NCBI RefSeq assembly: GCF_042429765.1 | Contig: NZ_JBHLZU010000018.1 | Span: 62,001 to 126,000 of the forward strand | Reading direction: 5' to 3' | DNA: 64,000 nt | Source: Allokutzneria oryzae | GTDB lineage: Bacteria; Actinomycetota; Actinomycetes; Mycobacteriales; Pseudonocardiaceae | In this document: piece after piece, positions 1-8,117 of the stretch | How the letters are laid out: each line of letters begins with the position of its first letter | Position numbering within the stretch: the stretch's first letter is position 1 | Notes under the pieces: model-generated | What the model saw: only the letters and a program-made list of their open reading frames with translations | Databases searched by the model: none | Told to the model about the DNA's origin: nothing | Made by a program: the position numbers and the translations under genes

Positions 1-735
1 CTCGGCTTCGCCCCCCACCTGCCCGGCTGGGAGGGCTTCGACATGCCCGGCAGGCTGCGCGAGCTGTTCGACGCGCCGGTCACCGTGGAGAACGACGTCA
101 ACCTGGTCGCACTGGAGGAGATGGCCGCAGGGCGGGCCACCGGGGTCGAGGACTTCGTGCTGCTCTGGCTCAGCCTGGGCATCGGCTCCGCCGTGGTGAT
201 CAACCGCAGGCTGCTGCGCGGGGCGACCGGCGGCGCGGGCGAGATCGACTGGATGCGGGTGCCGGACCTGGCCACCGCGGACACCGGCATCGACCGCACC
301 GGCGTCCGGCTCGGCAACCTGCTGGGCTCGCCGACCGTGGTCAAGCTGGCCCGCGCGCACGGGCTGCCCGCCCGCAACGCGTGGACGGCCGTGCGCAAGG
401 CCCTCGCCTCGGGCGAGGAGGGCAAGCCGTTCCTGACCGACCTGGCCAGGCGGATCGCCACCGGCGTCGCCGGGGTGGTCAGCGTGGTCGACCCGCAGCT
501 CGTGCTGCTGGCAGGGGAGACCGGTCAGGCGGGCGGGGAGGAGCTCTGCGAGCTCGTCGCCGCCGAGCTGCACCGGCTGGTGGTGCCCCGCACCCCGGTC
601 GCTCCGACCCTGGTCACCGGGAACCCGGTGCGCTCCGGCGCGCTGCACTCCGCGCTCGCGCTGGCCAGGGAGAAGGTTTTTGGACTCACCGCCGCCACTG
701 CCGAACCCTTCCGCGGGTCCCCGAGACCCGCCTGA
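1..735 (+). CDS. ROK-family sugar kinase/regulator, 5'-truncated
   Basis: The reading frame is open from base 1, so the N-terminus lies outside the window and about 244 residues remain. ROK features are visible: a VENDVN segment around residue 30 (ATP/sugar site region), then GIGSAVVINRRLLRG and GGAGEI. ROK proteins phosphorylate sugars or act as sugar-responsive repressors. The CxCGxxGCxE zinc motif that normally follows GEIGH is absent here (GEIDWMRV and no cysteines), so this is a degenerate member, more likely a regulator or sensor than a glucokinase. It is followed 18 bp later by the ABC binding protein on the same strand and is probably the regulator of that operon. The missing N-terminus, where a helix-turn-helix would be, prevents a firm choice. 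Confidence 0.8.
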   Translation, partial: LGFAPHLPGWEGFDMPGRLRELFDAPVTVENDVNLVALEEMAAGRATGVEDFVLLWLSLGIGSAVVINRRLLRGATGGAGEIDWMRVPDLATADTGIDRTGVRLGNLLGSPTVVKLARAHGLPARNAWTAVRKALASGEEGKPFLTDLARRIATGVAGVVSVVDPQLVLLAGETGQAGGEELCELVAAELHRLVVPRTPVAPTLVTGNPVRSGALHSALALAREKVFGLTAATAEPFRGSPRPA

Positions 736-753
736 TCAGTTCCTGGAGGGCTG

Positions 754-2088
754 ATGCGCAAGACCTCACGCGCCGTTGTGCTCTGTGCGGCCACGGCGGT
801 GCTGGCGACGGCGTGCGCCGGTGGTGGCGCCCGCGGTGGCTCCGGCGCGGTCGCCGAGCCGCCCAAGAAGGACGACAAGCTCACGCTCACCGTGTTCTCC
901 AAGTACTCCGACCGGGAGGAGCTGGAGGTCACCAAGGCCCTCAACACGATCAAGTCGAAGTTCCCCAACATCGAGATCAAGCACGAGGGCAACCAGGACG
1001 ACGACAAGATCACCGGAGCGGTGCGCGGCGGCAACCCGCCGGACGTCGCCATGACGTTCATGACCGACAACCTCGGCCAGTTCTGCTCCAGCGGCTCCTG
1101 GCAGGACCTCAAGGGCTACATCGAGCGCGACAAGATCGACCTGAACGTGATCCCGCAGGCGGTGCGCGAGTACACCGACTTCCGGGGCACCCGCTGCGCG
1201 CTGCCGATGCTGGCCGACGTCTACGGGCTGTTCTACAACAAGGACCAGTTCGCCGCCGCGGGCATCACCGAGGTGCCCAAGACCACCGACCAGCTGCTGG
1301 ACGCGGCCAAGCGGCTGACGCAGAAGAACCCGGACGGCTCGATCAAGGTCGCGGGCTTCCTGCCGTCGATGCCCTTCTACAACAACCAGGCGCAGATCTG
1401 GGCGCCGTCCTGGGGCGCGCGCTACCTCGACGGCAACGGCAAGTCCGCGCTCGCGGGCAGCGCCGAGTGGAAGGCCATGTTCGAGTTCCAGAAGAAGCTG
1501 GTGGACTTCTACGGCTACGACAACCTGGAGCGCTTCCGCGCCGGGCTCGGCCAGGAGTACTCCGCCGACCACGCCTTCCAGCAGGGCAAGCTCGCGATGA
1601 TCATGGACGGCGAGTACCGGACCGCGTTCATCGCCGACCAGGCGCCGAACATCTCCTTCGGCACGGCCCCGTTCCCGCACTCGGCGGCGCGGCCGGACCG
1701 CGACGGTGGCGCGTTCGCCACCGGCACGATCATCGGGATCCCCAAGGGCGCCAAGAACCCCGGCGCGGCGTGGGAGCTGATCAAGCACATGTCGCTGGAG
1801 ACCGAGACCCTGGTCAACCTGTCCAACGCGATCAAGAACGTGCCGAGCACCGAGGCGGCGCTGAAGGACCCCCGGCTGCAGATCACCCCGCAGTTCAAGA
1901 CCTTCATCGACCTCTACGGCAGCGGCAAGCTGTGGTCCAACCCGCCGACCCCGATCGGCGACGCGCACCTCAAGGCGGTCAACGACTTCGCGGCGGAGTG
2001 GCAGGCGGGCAAGGTCGCCAACCTCGACGAGGGCCTGAAGAAGGTCGACCAGCAGATCAACGACGCACTCGCCCAGAGCGGCAAGTAG
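754..2088 (+). CDS. Sugar ABC transporter substrate-binding lipoprotein
   Basis: This 444-residue protein has a lipoprotein signal peptide: basic MRKTSR, a hydrophobic stretch, then ATAC with the lipidated Cys at 21. The rest resembles family 1 (MalE-type) solute-binding proteins, with segments such as GLFYNKDQFAAAGI and an FQQGKLAMIMDGEYR segment typical of the C-lobe. It would capture an oligosaccharide outside the membrane and deliver it to the two permeases that follow. A GGAGG-like site (tcctggagggctg) precedes the ATG. The specificity is inferred only from context: the operon carries a GH4 6-phospho-glycosidase and a BadF-type kinase, suggesting a beta-linked disaccharide or aminosugar. 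No ATPase is encoded here, so a shared MsmK-type ATPase, such as the one at 40660-41760, is probably used. Confidence 0.9.
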   Translation: MRKTSRAVVLCAATAVLATACAGGGARGGSGAVAEPPKKDDKLTLTVFSKYSDREELEVTKALNTIKSKFPNIEIKHEGNQDDDKITGAVRGGNPPDVAMTFMTDNLGQFCSSGSWQDLKGYIERDKIDLNVIPQAVREYTDFRGTRCALPMLADVYGLFYNKDQFAAAGITEVPKTTDQLLDAAKRLTQKNPDGSIKVAGFLPSMPFYNNQAQIWAPSWGARYLDGNGKSALAGSAEWKAMFEFQKKLVDFYGYDNLERFRAGLGQEYSADHAFQQGKLAMIMDGEYRTAFIADQAPNISFGTAPFPHSAARPDRDGGAFATGTIIGIPKGAKNPGAAWELIKHMSLETETLVNLSNAIKNVPSTEAALKDPRLQITPQFKTFIDLYGSGKLWSNPPTPIGDAHLKAVNDFAAEWQAGKVANLDEGLKKVDQQINDALAQSGK

Positions 2089-2091
2089 CCC

Positions 2092-3081
2092 ATGACCGCG
2101 ACTCTGGAGCGCGGAGCCGTGTCGCGACCGCTGCGTCCCGCCGAGGGCAGGGCGCGGGTGCGGTCGCGGCACCGCTGGACGGTGCTGGCCTTCCTGTCCC
2201 CCGCGATCATCGGGTTCGTCGTCTTCTTCGGCTACCCGCTGATCGCCACCGTGTACTTCTCCTTCACCCGCTACGACCTGATCAACGCCCCGGAGTGGAT
2301 CGGGTTCGACAACTACGTGCGGATGTTCACCAGCGAGCCGCTGGTGAAGGTCGCCGCGTGGAACACGCTGTGGCTGGTCGTGGTGCTGACGGTCGCCCGG
2401 GTGCTCTTCGCGCTCGGGGTCGCTTCGGTGATCGCACGGCTCAAGAGCGGCGTCGGCATCGTCCGGACGCTGTGCTACCTGCCGTCGCTCGCGCCGCCCG
2501 TGGCCGCGACGCTGGTGTTCAGCTTCCTGCTGAACCCGGAGTTCGGTCCGGTCAACGCGTTCCTGAACTTCGTCGGCATCGAGTCGCCGTTGTGGTTCAG
2601 CGACCCCGACTGGGCCAAGCCCGCGCTGACCCTGCTGGTGCTGTGGGGCTCCGGCGAGCTGATGATCATCATCCTGGCGGCGCTGCTGGACGTGCCGCAG
2701 GAGCAGTACGAGGCGGCTGAGCTGGACGGCGCCAACGCCGTCCGCCGGTTCTGGCACATCACGCTCCCGACGATCTCGCCGGTGCTGATGTTCGGCGTGG
2801 TCAACTCGATCATCTTCGCGTTGCAGTTCTTCACCCAGGCCGTCGTCGCGGGCTCGGTCGCCTCCGGCTCCGCCGACGTCGCGGGCTCGACGAAGATCCT
2901 CGGCTTCCCGCAGAACTCCACCCTGACCTACCCGATGTGGTTGTACACACAGGGTTTCCGCTACTTCAACATGGGCTACGCGGCGGCGATGGCGGTGCTG
3001 CTGTTCGTGGTCTCCTTCGTCTTCACCGCGATCCTGGTGCGCCAGATGCGTCGGGCCTCGCACGTCGAGGAGGGCACATGA
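2092..3081 (+). CDS. Sugar ABC transporter permease (MalF-type)
   Basis: A 329-residue integral membrane protein with about six hydrophobic segments. The first follows a basic N-terminal tail (around residue 28, VLAFLSPAIIGFVVFFGYPLI). The EAA loop that contacts the ATPase is present as EQYEAAELDGANAVRRFWHITLP around residues 204-226. It starts 4 bp after the binding-protein stop codon and its own stop overlaps the next start (ATGA). It forms the translocation channel with the following permease. Confidence 0.92.
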   Translation: MTATLERGAVSRPLRPAEGRARVRSRHRWTVLAFLSPAIIGFVVFFGYPLIATVYFSFTRYDLINAPEWIGFDNYVRMFTSEPLVKVAAWNTLWLVVVLTVARVLFALGVASVIARLKSGVGIVRTLCYLPSLAPPVAATLVFSFLLNPEFGPVNAFLNFVGIESPLWFSDPDWAKPALTLLVLWGSGELMIIILAALLDVPQEQYEAAELDGANAVRRFWHITLPTISPVLMFGVVNSIIFALQFFTQAVVAGSVASGSADVAGSTKILGFPQNSTLTYPMWLYTQGFRYFNMGYAAAMAVLLFVVSFVFTAILVRQMRRASHVEEGT

Positions 3082-3947
3082 GCACCGCAGTCCTGAGCGC
3101 CAAAGCCAAGCGGCCCAAGGGTTCCTGGGACCGCAAGCTGCACTGGGTGGCCACCCACAGCATCGGCATCGCGCTGGCGGTCGGCTTCACGACACCGATC
3201 GTGTTCGTCTTCCTCACCGCGGTGATGTCGGACAAGCAGGCGCTGTCGTCGAACCTGTGGCCGCAGGAGTGGCACTTCGAGAACTTCCTCCGGGTGTTCG
3301 AGAAGGCCCCGATGCTGGAGTACATGGCCAACTCGCTGCTGTACTCGCTGTTGGCAACGGCGGGCGTGCTGCTGTCGGCGATCCCGACCGCCTACGCGCT
3401 GGCGCGGATGAAGTGGCGCGGGCGCAACGTGGTCTTCCTGCTCGTGGTCGCGGCGATGATGCTGCCGCCGCAGGTGGTGTCGGTCCCGTTGTACGACATG
3501 TGGATCAGCTTCGGGCTCACCGGAACGTTGTGGCCCTTGGTGATCCCGTACTTCCTCTTCGACGCGTTCAGCGTGTTCCTGCTGCGCCAGTTCTTCCTGA
3601 CGATCCCGCAGGACTACATCGACGCGGCGAAGATCGACGGCTGCTCGGAGTTCACCGCACTGGTGCGGGTGCTCGTCCCGATGGCGCGGCCTGGCATCGC
3701 CGCCACCGCGCTGTTCTGCTTCCTGTTCACCTGGAACGACTACTTCGGCCCGCTGCTCTACACCGGCGAGAACCCGGAGAACTGGCCGCTGTCCCTCGCG
3801 CTGGCGTCCTTCCGCGGTTCGCACCAGGTCGAGTGGAACCTGACCATGGCGGCAACGGTGCTGATCATGGCCCCGGCCATCGTGCTGTTCCTGTTCGCCC
3901 AGAAGTCTTTCGTCAAAGGCATCACGTTCACGGGGGTCAAAGGATGA
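3078..3947 (+). CDS. Sugar ABC transporter permease (MalG-type)
   Basis: A 289-residue membrane protein. The ATG at 3078 overlaps the previous TGA by 4 bp and gives the expected length; a longer in-frame extension exists upstream but lies inside the previous gene. There are six predicted membrane segments and an EAA loop (DYIDAAKIDGCSEFTALVRVLVP), a signature of MalG-like carbohydrate permeases. The C-terminus ends in FVKGITFTGVKG, the usual MalG-family tail. It pairs with the upstream MalF-type permease; both ends are translationally coupled. Confidence 0.92.
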   Translation: MSTAVLSAKAKRPKGSWDRKLHWVATHSIGIALAVGFTTPIVFVFLTAVMSDKQALSSNLWPQEWHFENFLRVFEKAPMLEYMANSLLYSLLATAGVLLSAIPTAYALARMKWRGRNVVFLLVVAAMMLPPQVVSVPLYDMWISFGLTGTLWPLVIPYFLFDAFSVFLLRQFFLTIPQDYIDAAKIDGCSEFTALVRVLVPMARPGIAATALFCFLFTWNDYFGPLLYTGENPENWPLSLALASFRGSHQVEWNLTMAATVLIMAPAIVLFLFAQKSFVKGITFTGVKG

Positions 3948-5209
3948 AGCTCACCGTTGTCGGCGGCGGGTCGACCTACACACCGGAACTCATCGACGGG
4001 ATCGCGGGCAGGCGGACGAGTCTGGCCGTGGACGAGATCGTGCTCGTCGACCCCGACCACGACCGCCTCTCCGTCGTGGGGCCGTTCTCCCAGCGCCTGC
4101 TCGACCACGCCGGGCACCCGGCGCGCGTGCGCACCACCTCGAACCTGGAGGAGGGCGCGGAGGGCGCGTCCGCGGTGCTGTTCCAGCTGCGGGTGGGCGG
4201 CCAGGCCGCACGGCGCTCCGACGAGACCTTCCCCCTGGACTGCGGCTGCGTCGGCCAGGAGACCACGGGGGCGGGCGGGCTCGCCAAGGCGCTGCGCACG
4301 GTGCCGGTGGTGCTCGACATCGCCGAGCGGGTGCGCGCGGTCACCGGTCCGGACACGTGGATCGTCAACTTCACCAACCCCGTCGGCATCGTGACGCGGG
4401 CGCTGCTGGAGGCCGGGCACCGCGCGGTCGGACTGTGCAACGTGGCGATCACCTTGCAGCGCTTGGTTTCCACACTGCTCGACCGCGCCCCCGATGACGT
4501 GAAGCTCGACCACGTCGGCCTCAACCACCTCACCTGGACCCGGCGGGTGGTCGTGGACGGTCAGGACGTGCTGCCGCAGCTGATCGCCGACCACGGCGAG
4601 GCGCTGGCCGAGGACCTGGAGCTGCCGGTCGAGCTGCTGCGGCGGCTCGGCGTGCTGCCGTCGTACTACCTGAAGTACTTCTACTCCCACGACGAGATCG
4701 TGCGGAAGCAGCGCACGGAACGCCCGCGCGCCGACGTGGTCACCGACGTCGAGCACGAGCTGCTGAAGATCTACTCCGACGAGAACGTGTCCACCAAGCC
4801 GAAGGAGCTCGCCGAGCGCGGCGGCGCGTACTACTCCGAGGCGGCCGTCCAGCTGGTGCACGCGCTGACCAGTGGTGGCGGCGCGGAGGAGCACGTCGTC
4901 AACGTGCGCAACGGTGCCACGCTGCCGTTCCTGCCGTCCGACGCGGTGATCGAGGTTCCATCCACTGTGGACACCACGGGTGCGACGCCGCTCCCGGTCG
5001 CCGATGTGCCGCCGGAGTTCTCCGGGCTGATCTCCCACGTGACCGCTTACGAGCACCTGGCACTGAAGGCGGCGGTGCACGGCGGCCGGGACCGAGTCGC
5101 CGACGCGCTGCTCGCTCACCCGCTGATCGGCCAGTTCTCCCTCGCGGAGAAGCTGGCCGACGACCTCGTCGCGGAGAACCGCGACCACCTGCCCTGGGCC
5201 AAGTTGTGA
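3944..5209 (+). CDS. GH4-family 6-phospho-beta-glucosidase
   Basis: A 421-residue protein of glycoside hydrolase family 4, which cleaves 6-phospho-glycosides using NAD+ and a divalent metal by an oxidation-elimination mechanism. Visible hallmarks are the N-terminal dinucleotide-binding GGGSTYTPELIDG (residues 7-19), RVGGQAARRSDE, TNPVGIVT, the metal-site cysteine in GLCNV, GLNHLTW and ERGGAYYSEAA. These fit the BglT/CelF/LicH branch (6-phospho-beta-glucosidase) better than the alpha-glucosidase or galactosidase branches. The ATG overlaps the upstream permease stop by 4 bp. Since import is by an ABC system rather than a PTS, the 6-phosphate must be added inside the cell, plausibly by the kinase at 5379-6380. 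Confidence 0.9.
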   Translation: MKLTVVGGGSTYTPELIDGIAGRRTSLAVDEIVLVDPDHDRLSVVGPFSQRLLDHAGHPARVRTTSNLEEGAEGASAVLFQLRVGGQAARRSDETFPLDCGCVGQETTGAGGLAKALRTVPVVLDIAERVRAVTGPDTWIVNFTNPVGIVTRALLEAGHRAVGLCNVAITLQRLVSTLLDRAPDDVKLDHVGLNHLTWTRRVVVDGQDVLPQLIADHGEALAEDLELPVELLRRLGVLPSYYLKYFYSHDEIVRKQRTERPRADVVTDVEHELLKIYSDENVSTKPKELAERGGAYYSEAAVQLVHALTSGGGAEEHVVNVRNGATLPFLPSDAVIEVPSTVDTTGATPLPVADVPPEFSGLISHVTAYEHLALKAAVHGGRDRVADALLAHPLIGQFSLAEKLADDLVAENRDHLPWAKL

Positions 5210-5382
5210 ACCAGCAGGAGGGTCGGCCGATCAGGACCCTCCGCGAGCTGCTGGCCGCGGAGGTGCGCCCAAGAAGAGAGCGCTCCCACTCGGGCTTCCC
5301 CTGTTTCCGGACAGCGGACCGAGCACGGGAGATCGCCATCCGCGGGTTGGCCGCGATCAGGCGGCAGGGGGAGACGACGTGA
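5206..5382 (+). CDS. Coupled 58-residue hypothetical protein
   Basis: A short frame of 58 residues starts at GTG 5206, overlapping the GH4 stop codon (GTGA). It ends at TGA 5380-5382, overlapping the GTG start of the kinase at 5379. Four-base overlaps at both ends are the same coupling used throughout this operon, which argues that it is translated. The product is basic (about 14 arginines), begins VNQQEGRPIRTLRELLAAEV and contains one Cys and one His; its C-terminal half (RTADRAREIAIRGLAAIRRQ) looks helical and amphipathic. I recognise no family. It could be a small regulator or subunit of the kinase or hydrolase, or only a coupling leader for the kinase. Confidence 0.6.
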   Translation: MNQQEGRPIRTLRELLAAEVRPRRERSHSGFPCFRTADRAREIAIRGLAAIRRQGETT

Positions 5383-6380
5383 AGACCGAGCAGATCGTGC
5401 TCGCCATCGACGGCGGCAACAGCAAGACGGACGTGATGCTGGTGAACGCGGAGGGAACCGTGCTCTCTCGGGTGCGCGGCCCCGGCGCGTCACCGCAAAC
5501 CGTTGGTCTGCAACGGAGTCTGGACTGCTTCGGTGAGCTGGCGTCCCGCGCGTCCCGCGCGGCGGGCCTCTCCGGCGAGGCACCGTTCGCCACGCACACC
5601 GCCGCGTACCTCGCCGGAGCCGATCTCCCCCGCGAGGAACAGATCCTGAGCGAGGCGGTGAGCGCGCGCGGCTGGTCGGCGACCACGGTGGTCGCGAACG
5701 ACACCTTCGCGTTGCTGCGCGCGGGAACCAGCGACGGCATCGGTGTCGCCGTGGTGTGCGGCGCGGGCATCAACGCCGTCGGGGTGGCACCGGACGGGCG
5801 CACGCACCGCTTCCCCGCGCTCGGCCGGATCTCCGGCGACTGGGGCGGCGGTGCGCAGATGGGCGGCGAGGCGCTGTGGCTGGCCGTCCGCGCCGACGAC
5901 GGGCGGGGCGAGCCCACGGAGCTGCTGCCCGCGGTGCTCGCGCACTTCGGCGCGACGAGCATGGCCGAGGTGATCGAAGGGCTGCACTTCGGCGACCTCG
6001 ACCTGGGTGTGGCCCAGCACGCGCTGTCACCGGTGCTGTTCGAGGTGGCGGCGGCCGGGGACCCGGTGGCGGCGCGGGTCGTCGCCCGGCTCTCCGAGGA
6101 GATCGGGCTGCTGGCCGGGGTGAGCCTGCGGCGGCTCGGCCTGACCGGCCAGCCGGTGCCGGTCGTGCTCGGCGGCGGCGTGCTGACCGGCGCGTCCGGC
6201 CAGCTGCTCGCCGACGTCGAGCGCAGGTGCAAGGAGGTCGCGCCGCGGGCGGAGCTGCGGCTGGTCGACCTTCCGCCGGTGGTGGGGGCCGCGCTCTGGG
6301 GGCTGGACTCCCTCGGCGCCGGCCAGGCGGCGGAGGCGGCGCTACGGGGTGCGGCACTGCCCGCACCGGCGGCGGCGTAG
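5379..6380 (+). CDS. BadF/BcrA-type ATPase, probable N-acetylglucosamine or sugar kinase
   Basis: A 333-residue ASKHA-fold protein of the BadF/BadG/BcrA/BcrD family, whose bacterial relatives include N-acetylglucosamine and N-acetylmuramic acid kinases. Visible motifs are LAIDGGNSKTDVMLV near the N-terminus (phosphate 1), VANDTFALLRAG, VCGAGINAVGV (phosphate 2), GRISGDWGGG and the late VVLGGGVLTG (adenosine motif). The start is GTG, coupled to the 58-residue ORF. It is the last gene of the operon and is followed by a strong hairpin. In context it probably phosphorylates the imported sugar so that the GH4 enzyme can act; the exact substrate cannot be read from sequence. Confidence 0.82.
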   Translation: MKTEQIVLAIDGGNSKTDVMLVNAEGTVLSRVRGPGASPQTVGLQRSLDCFGELASRASRAAGLSGEAPFATHTAAYLAGADLPREEQILSEAVSARGWSATTVVANDTFALLRAGTSDGIGVAVVCGAGINAVGVAPDGRTHRFPALGRISGDWGGGAQMGGEALWLAVRADDGRGEPTELLPAVLAHFGATSMAEVIEGLHFGDLDLGVAQHALSPVLFEVAAAGDPVAARVVARLSEEIGLLAGVSLRRLGLTGQPVPVVLGGGVLTGASGQLLADVERRCKEVAPRAELRLVDLPPVVGAALWGLDSLGAGQAAEAALRGAALPAPAAA

Positions 6381-6390
6381 CGCCGGAACC

Positions 6391-6433
6391 CGAGAACCCC
6401 CGAGGTCCGCGCCCTGGATCTCGGGGGTTCTCG
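6391..6433 (+). terminator. Hairpin terminator of the GH4 operon
   Basis: There is a perfect 13-bp inverted repeat, cgagaacccccga at 6391-6403 and its complement at 6421-6433, with a 17-nt loop, ten bases after the kinase stop. No long T-run follows, as is usual in high-GC actinobacteria. Confidence 0.75.
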
Positions 6434-6546
6434 CGTCCGACGTGACGGTCCCCGCATCGGGGGGTCGCGCAGGTTATCTGACGGTGTGTCAAGTTACGGT
6501 GGGAGGGTTACGGCGGTGTAGGACCGGCAGGACTGGGAGGGACGTC

Positions 6547-7335
6547 GTGCAGTGGGGAACTTTTGTCGCTATCGGTGACTCCTTCACGGAGGGGTTGGAC
6601 GACCCTGGTCTCGATGGGCAGTACCGCGGCTGGGCGGATCGCACGGCCGAGCGGATGGCCCAGAACAACCCGGGACTGCGCTACGCGAACCTGGCGATCC
6701 GCGGCAAGCTGCTCGACGAGATCGTCGCCGAGCAGGTCCCGCTGGCCAGCACGCTGCACCCCGACCTGGTCACCTTCTGCGGCGGCGGCAACGACCTGAT
6801 CAAGCCGGCCGCCGACCCCGACGCGCTCGCCGAGCTCTACGAGAGCGCGGTGAGCCAGCTGCGCGCGGCGGGCAGCCAGGTGGTGGTCTTCACCGGCTTC
6901 GACACGCGTGACACCCCCGTGCTGCGCCGCGTGCGCGGCAAGGTCGCCACGTACAACGCGCACCTGCGCGCGATCGCCGACCGGCACGACTGCCTCGTCG
7001 TCGACATGTGGTCGATGCGCGTGCTCCAGGACCGCAGGATGTGGAGCGAGGACCGGCTGCACCTCACCCCGGAGGGCCACCACCGGGTCGCGCTGCGGAC
7101 GTGCGAGGTGCTCGGCGTCCCGGTGGACGAGGACTGGTCCGCCCCGCTGCCCGAGGTCCCGCCCGCGACCTGGGTGACCTTGCGCCGCGACGACCTGCAC
7201 TGGGCGCGGGTGCACCTGGTGCCGTGGCTGGGCAGGCACCTGCGCGGCATCTCCGCGGGCGACAACATCCAGCCGAAGCGCCCCGAGCTCGCCGAGCTGG
7301 CGGAGTCCAGCTGCGGTGGCGCGGCCGACCGCTAA
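6547..7335 (+). CDS. SGNH/GDSL hydrolase
   Basis: A 262-residue cytoplasmic-looking esterase or lipase-like protein. The GTG at 6547 follows a GGGAGG site and places the block I motif GDSFTEG ten residues from the start. Block III appears as CGGGNDL and block V as SEDRLHLTPEGH, giving the catalytic Ser, Gly, Asn and Asp-x-x-His set of SGNH hydrolases. No signal peptide or membrane segment is visible. It is the family commonly annotated in actinobacteria as 'SGNH/GDSL hydrolase family protein'; the natural ester substrate is unknown. It is monocistronic, convergent with the hemerythrin gene and separated from it by a 62-bp hairpin repeat. Confidence 0.9.
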   Translation: MQWGTFVAIGDSFTEGLDDPGLDGQYRGWADRTAERMAQNNPGLRYANLAIRGKLLDEIVAEQVPLASTLHPDLVTFCGGGNDLIKPAADPDALAELYESAVSQLRAAGSQVVVFTGFDTRDTPVLRRVRGKVATYNAHLRAIADRHDCLVVDMWSMRVLQDRRMWSEDRLHLTPEGHHRVALRTCEVLGVPVDEDWSAPLPEVPPATWVTLRRDDLHWARVHLVPWLGRHLRGISAGDNIQPKRPELAELAESSCGGAADR

Positions 7336-7346
7336 GACCCAAACGC

Positions 7347-7408
7347 GCCATTCGCGGGCTTATGGACCTCCCCGCGCCCTCAAACAGGTCCATAAGCCCG
7401 CGAATGGC
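7347..7408. repeat. 62-bp hairpin repeat, copy A
   Basis: Perfect 23-bp inverted arms (7347-7369, beginning gccattcgcgggcttatgg, and 7386-7408) flank a 16-nt loop. The arms are the same as those of copies at 36052, 42874 and 47591; the loop differs. It lies between two convergent genes, where it could serve as a bidirectional terminator. Confidence 0.9.
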
Positions 7409-7423
7409 CGGAGGGGGACGGGG

Positions 7424-7912
7424 TCAGGGGGTGTTGACGAGGGTGCGGACGTGGGTGATGGAGCCGCAGTCGGCGTTCAGGCGGTCGCCGCGGGCTTTCG
7501 TGAAGGCCTTGCCCAGTTCGGCGCGGCGTTGGTCGGGCACCGTGTCCCTGGCGTCGTTGAGGATGGTCCGCTCTTCCTCGTCGACGTGGTGGCTGAGCGC
7601 CTTGACCAGGTCCTCCAGCTTGTCCTCCCATTCCTGGGAGGCCGTGTCCCGCACCTCCAGCAGCGAGAGCAGCGCCTGGTGGCCCTCCGCGTGCTCCTCC
7701 GCTCCGTGGTCGATCTCGTCGTCGTCCACCTTCTTGAAACGCCTGAGCGCCGGGTAGACCTCGCTCTCCTCGGCTTCGGCGTGCGCGACGAGGAGGGCGG
7801 AGAGCTCGCCGAGGAGGGCGCCGCGGTCGCTCGTGCGGTCACGCAGGGCGCGGAAGAGCTCCTCGAAGCGGCGGTGATCGGCGAGGATGAGTTCTACGAC
7901 GTCAGTGGCCAT
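7424..7912 (-). CDS. Hemerythrin HHE domain protein
   Basis: A 162-residue, highly charged helical protein with a hemerythrin-like HHE cation-binding domain: HRRFEELF (His13), HAEAEESEVYP (His44, Glu48), the His-rich stretch DHGAEEHAEGH (69-79) and SHHVDEEER (His108/109 and following Glu residues). These supply the ligands for a non-heme di-iron site. Actinobacterial members are linked to oxygen, NO or peroxide responses; that role is family knowledge, not visible here. It is monocistronic, with a 200-bp upstream region that also holds the terminator of the SARP operon. Confidence 0.9.
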   Translation of the reverse strand: MATDVVELILADHRRFEELFRALRDRTSDRGALLGELSALLVAHAEAEESEVYPALRRFKKVDDDEIDHGAEEHAEGHQALLSLLEVRDTASQEWEDKLEDLVKALSHHVDEEERTILNDARDTVPDQRRAELGKAFTKARGDRLNADCGSITHVRTLVNTP

Positions 7913-7955
7913 GGCCTCGGAGGTACCCTCCGGCGGACGACCCCGAAACCGCCAT

Positions 7956-7987
7956 CGGCCGGCACCCGGGGACGCGGGTGCCGGCCG
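7956..7987 (-). terminator. Hairpin terminator of the SARP operon
   Basis: Thirteen-base perfect arms (cggccggcacccg at 7956-7968 and complement at 7975-7987) with a 6-nt loop, 130 bp downstream of the minus-strand SARP stop and about 44 bp upstream of the hemerythrin start. It probably insulates the two genes. Confidence 0.65.
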
Positions 7988-8117
7988 AGACGAGCGGATG
8001 ATCTTGACCTCCGAAGAGGGGATCCCCCAGGACCACCCGGTGACGCCGATCCAGCGCGAACCAAACGACGTCTATGGGTAGGTTGCCAGGCCCGGCTGAC
8101 GGAGCGCTAAACGATCG

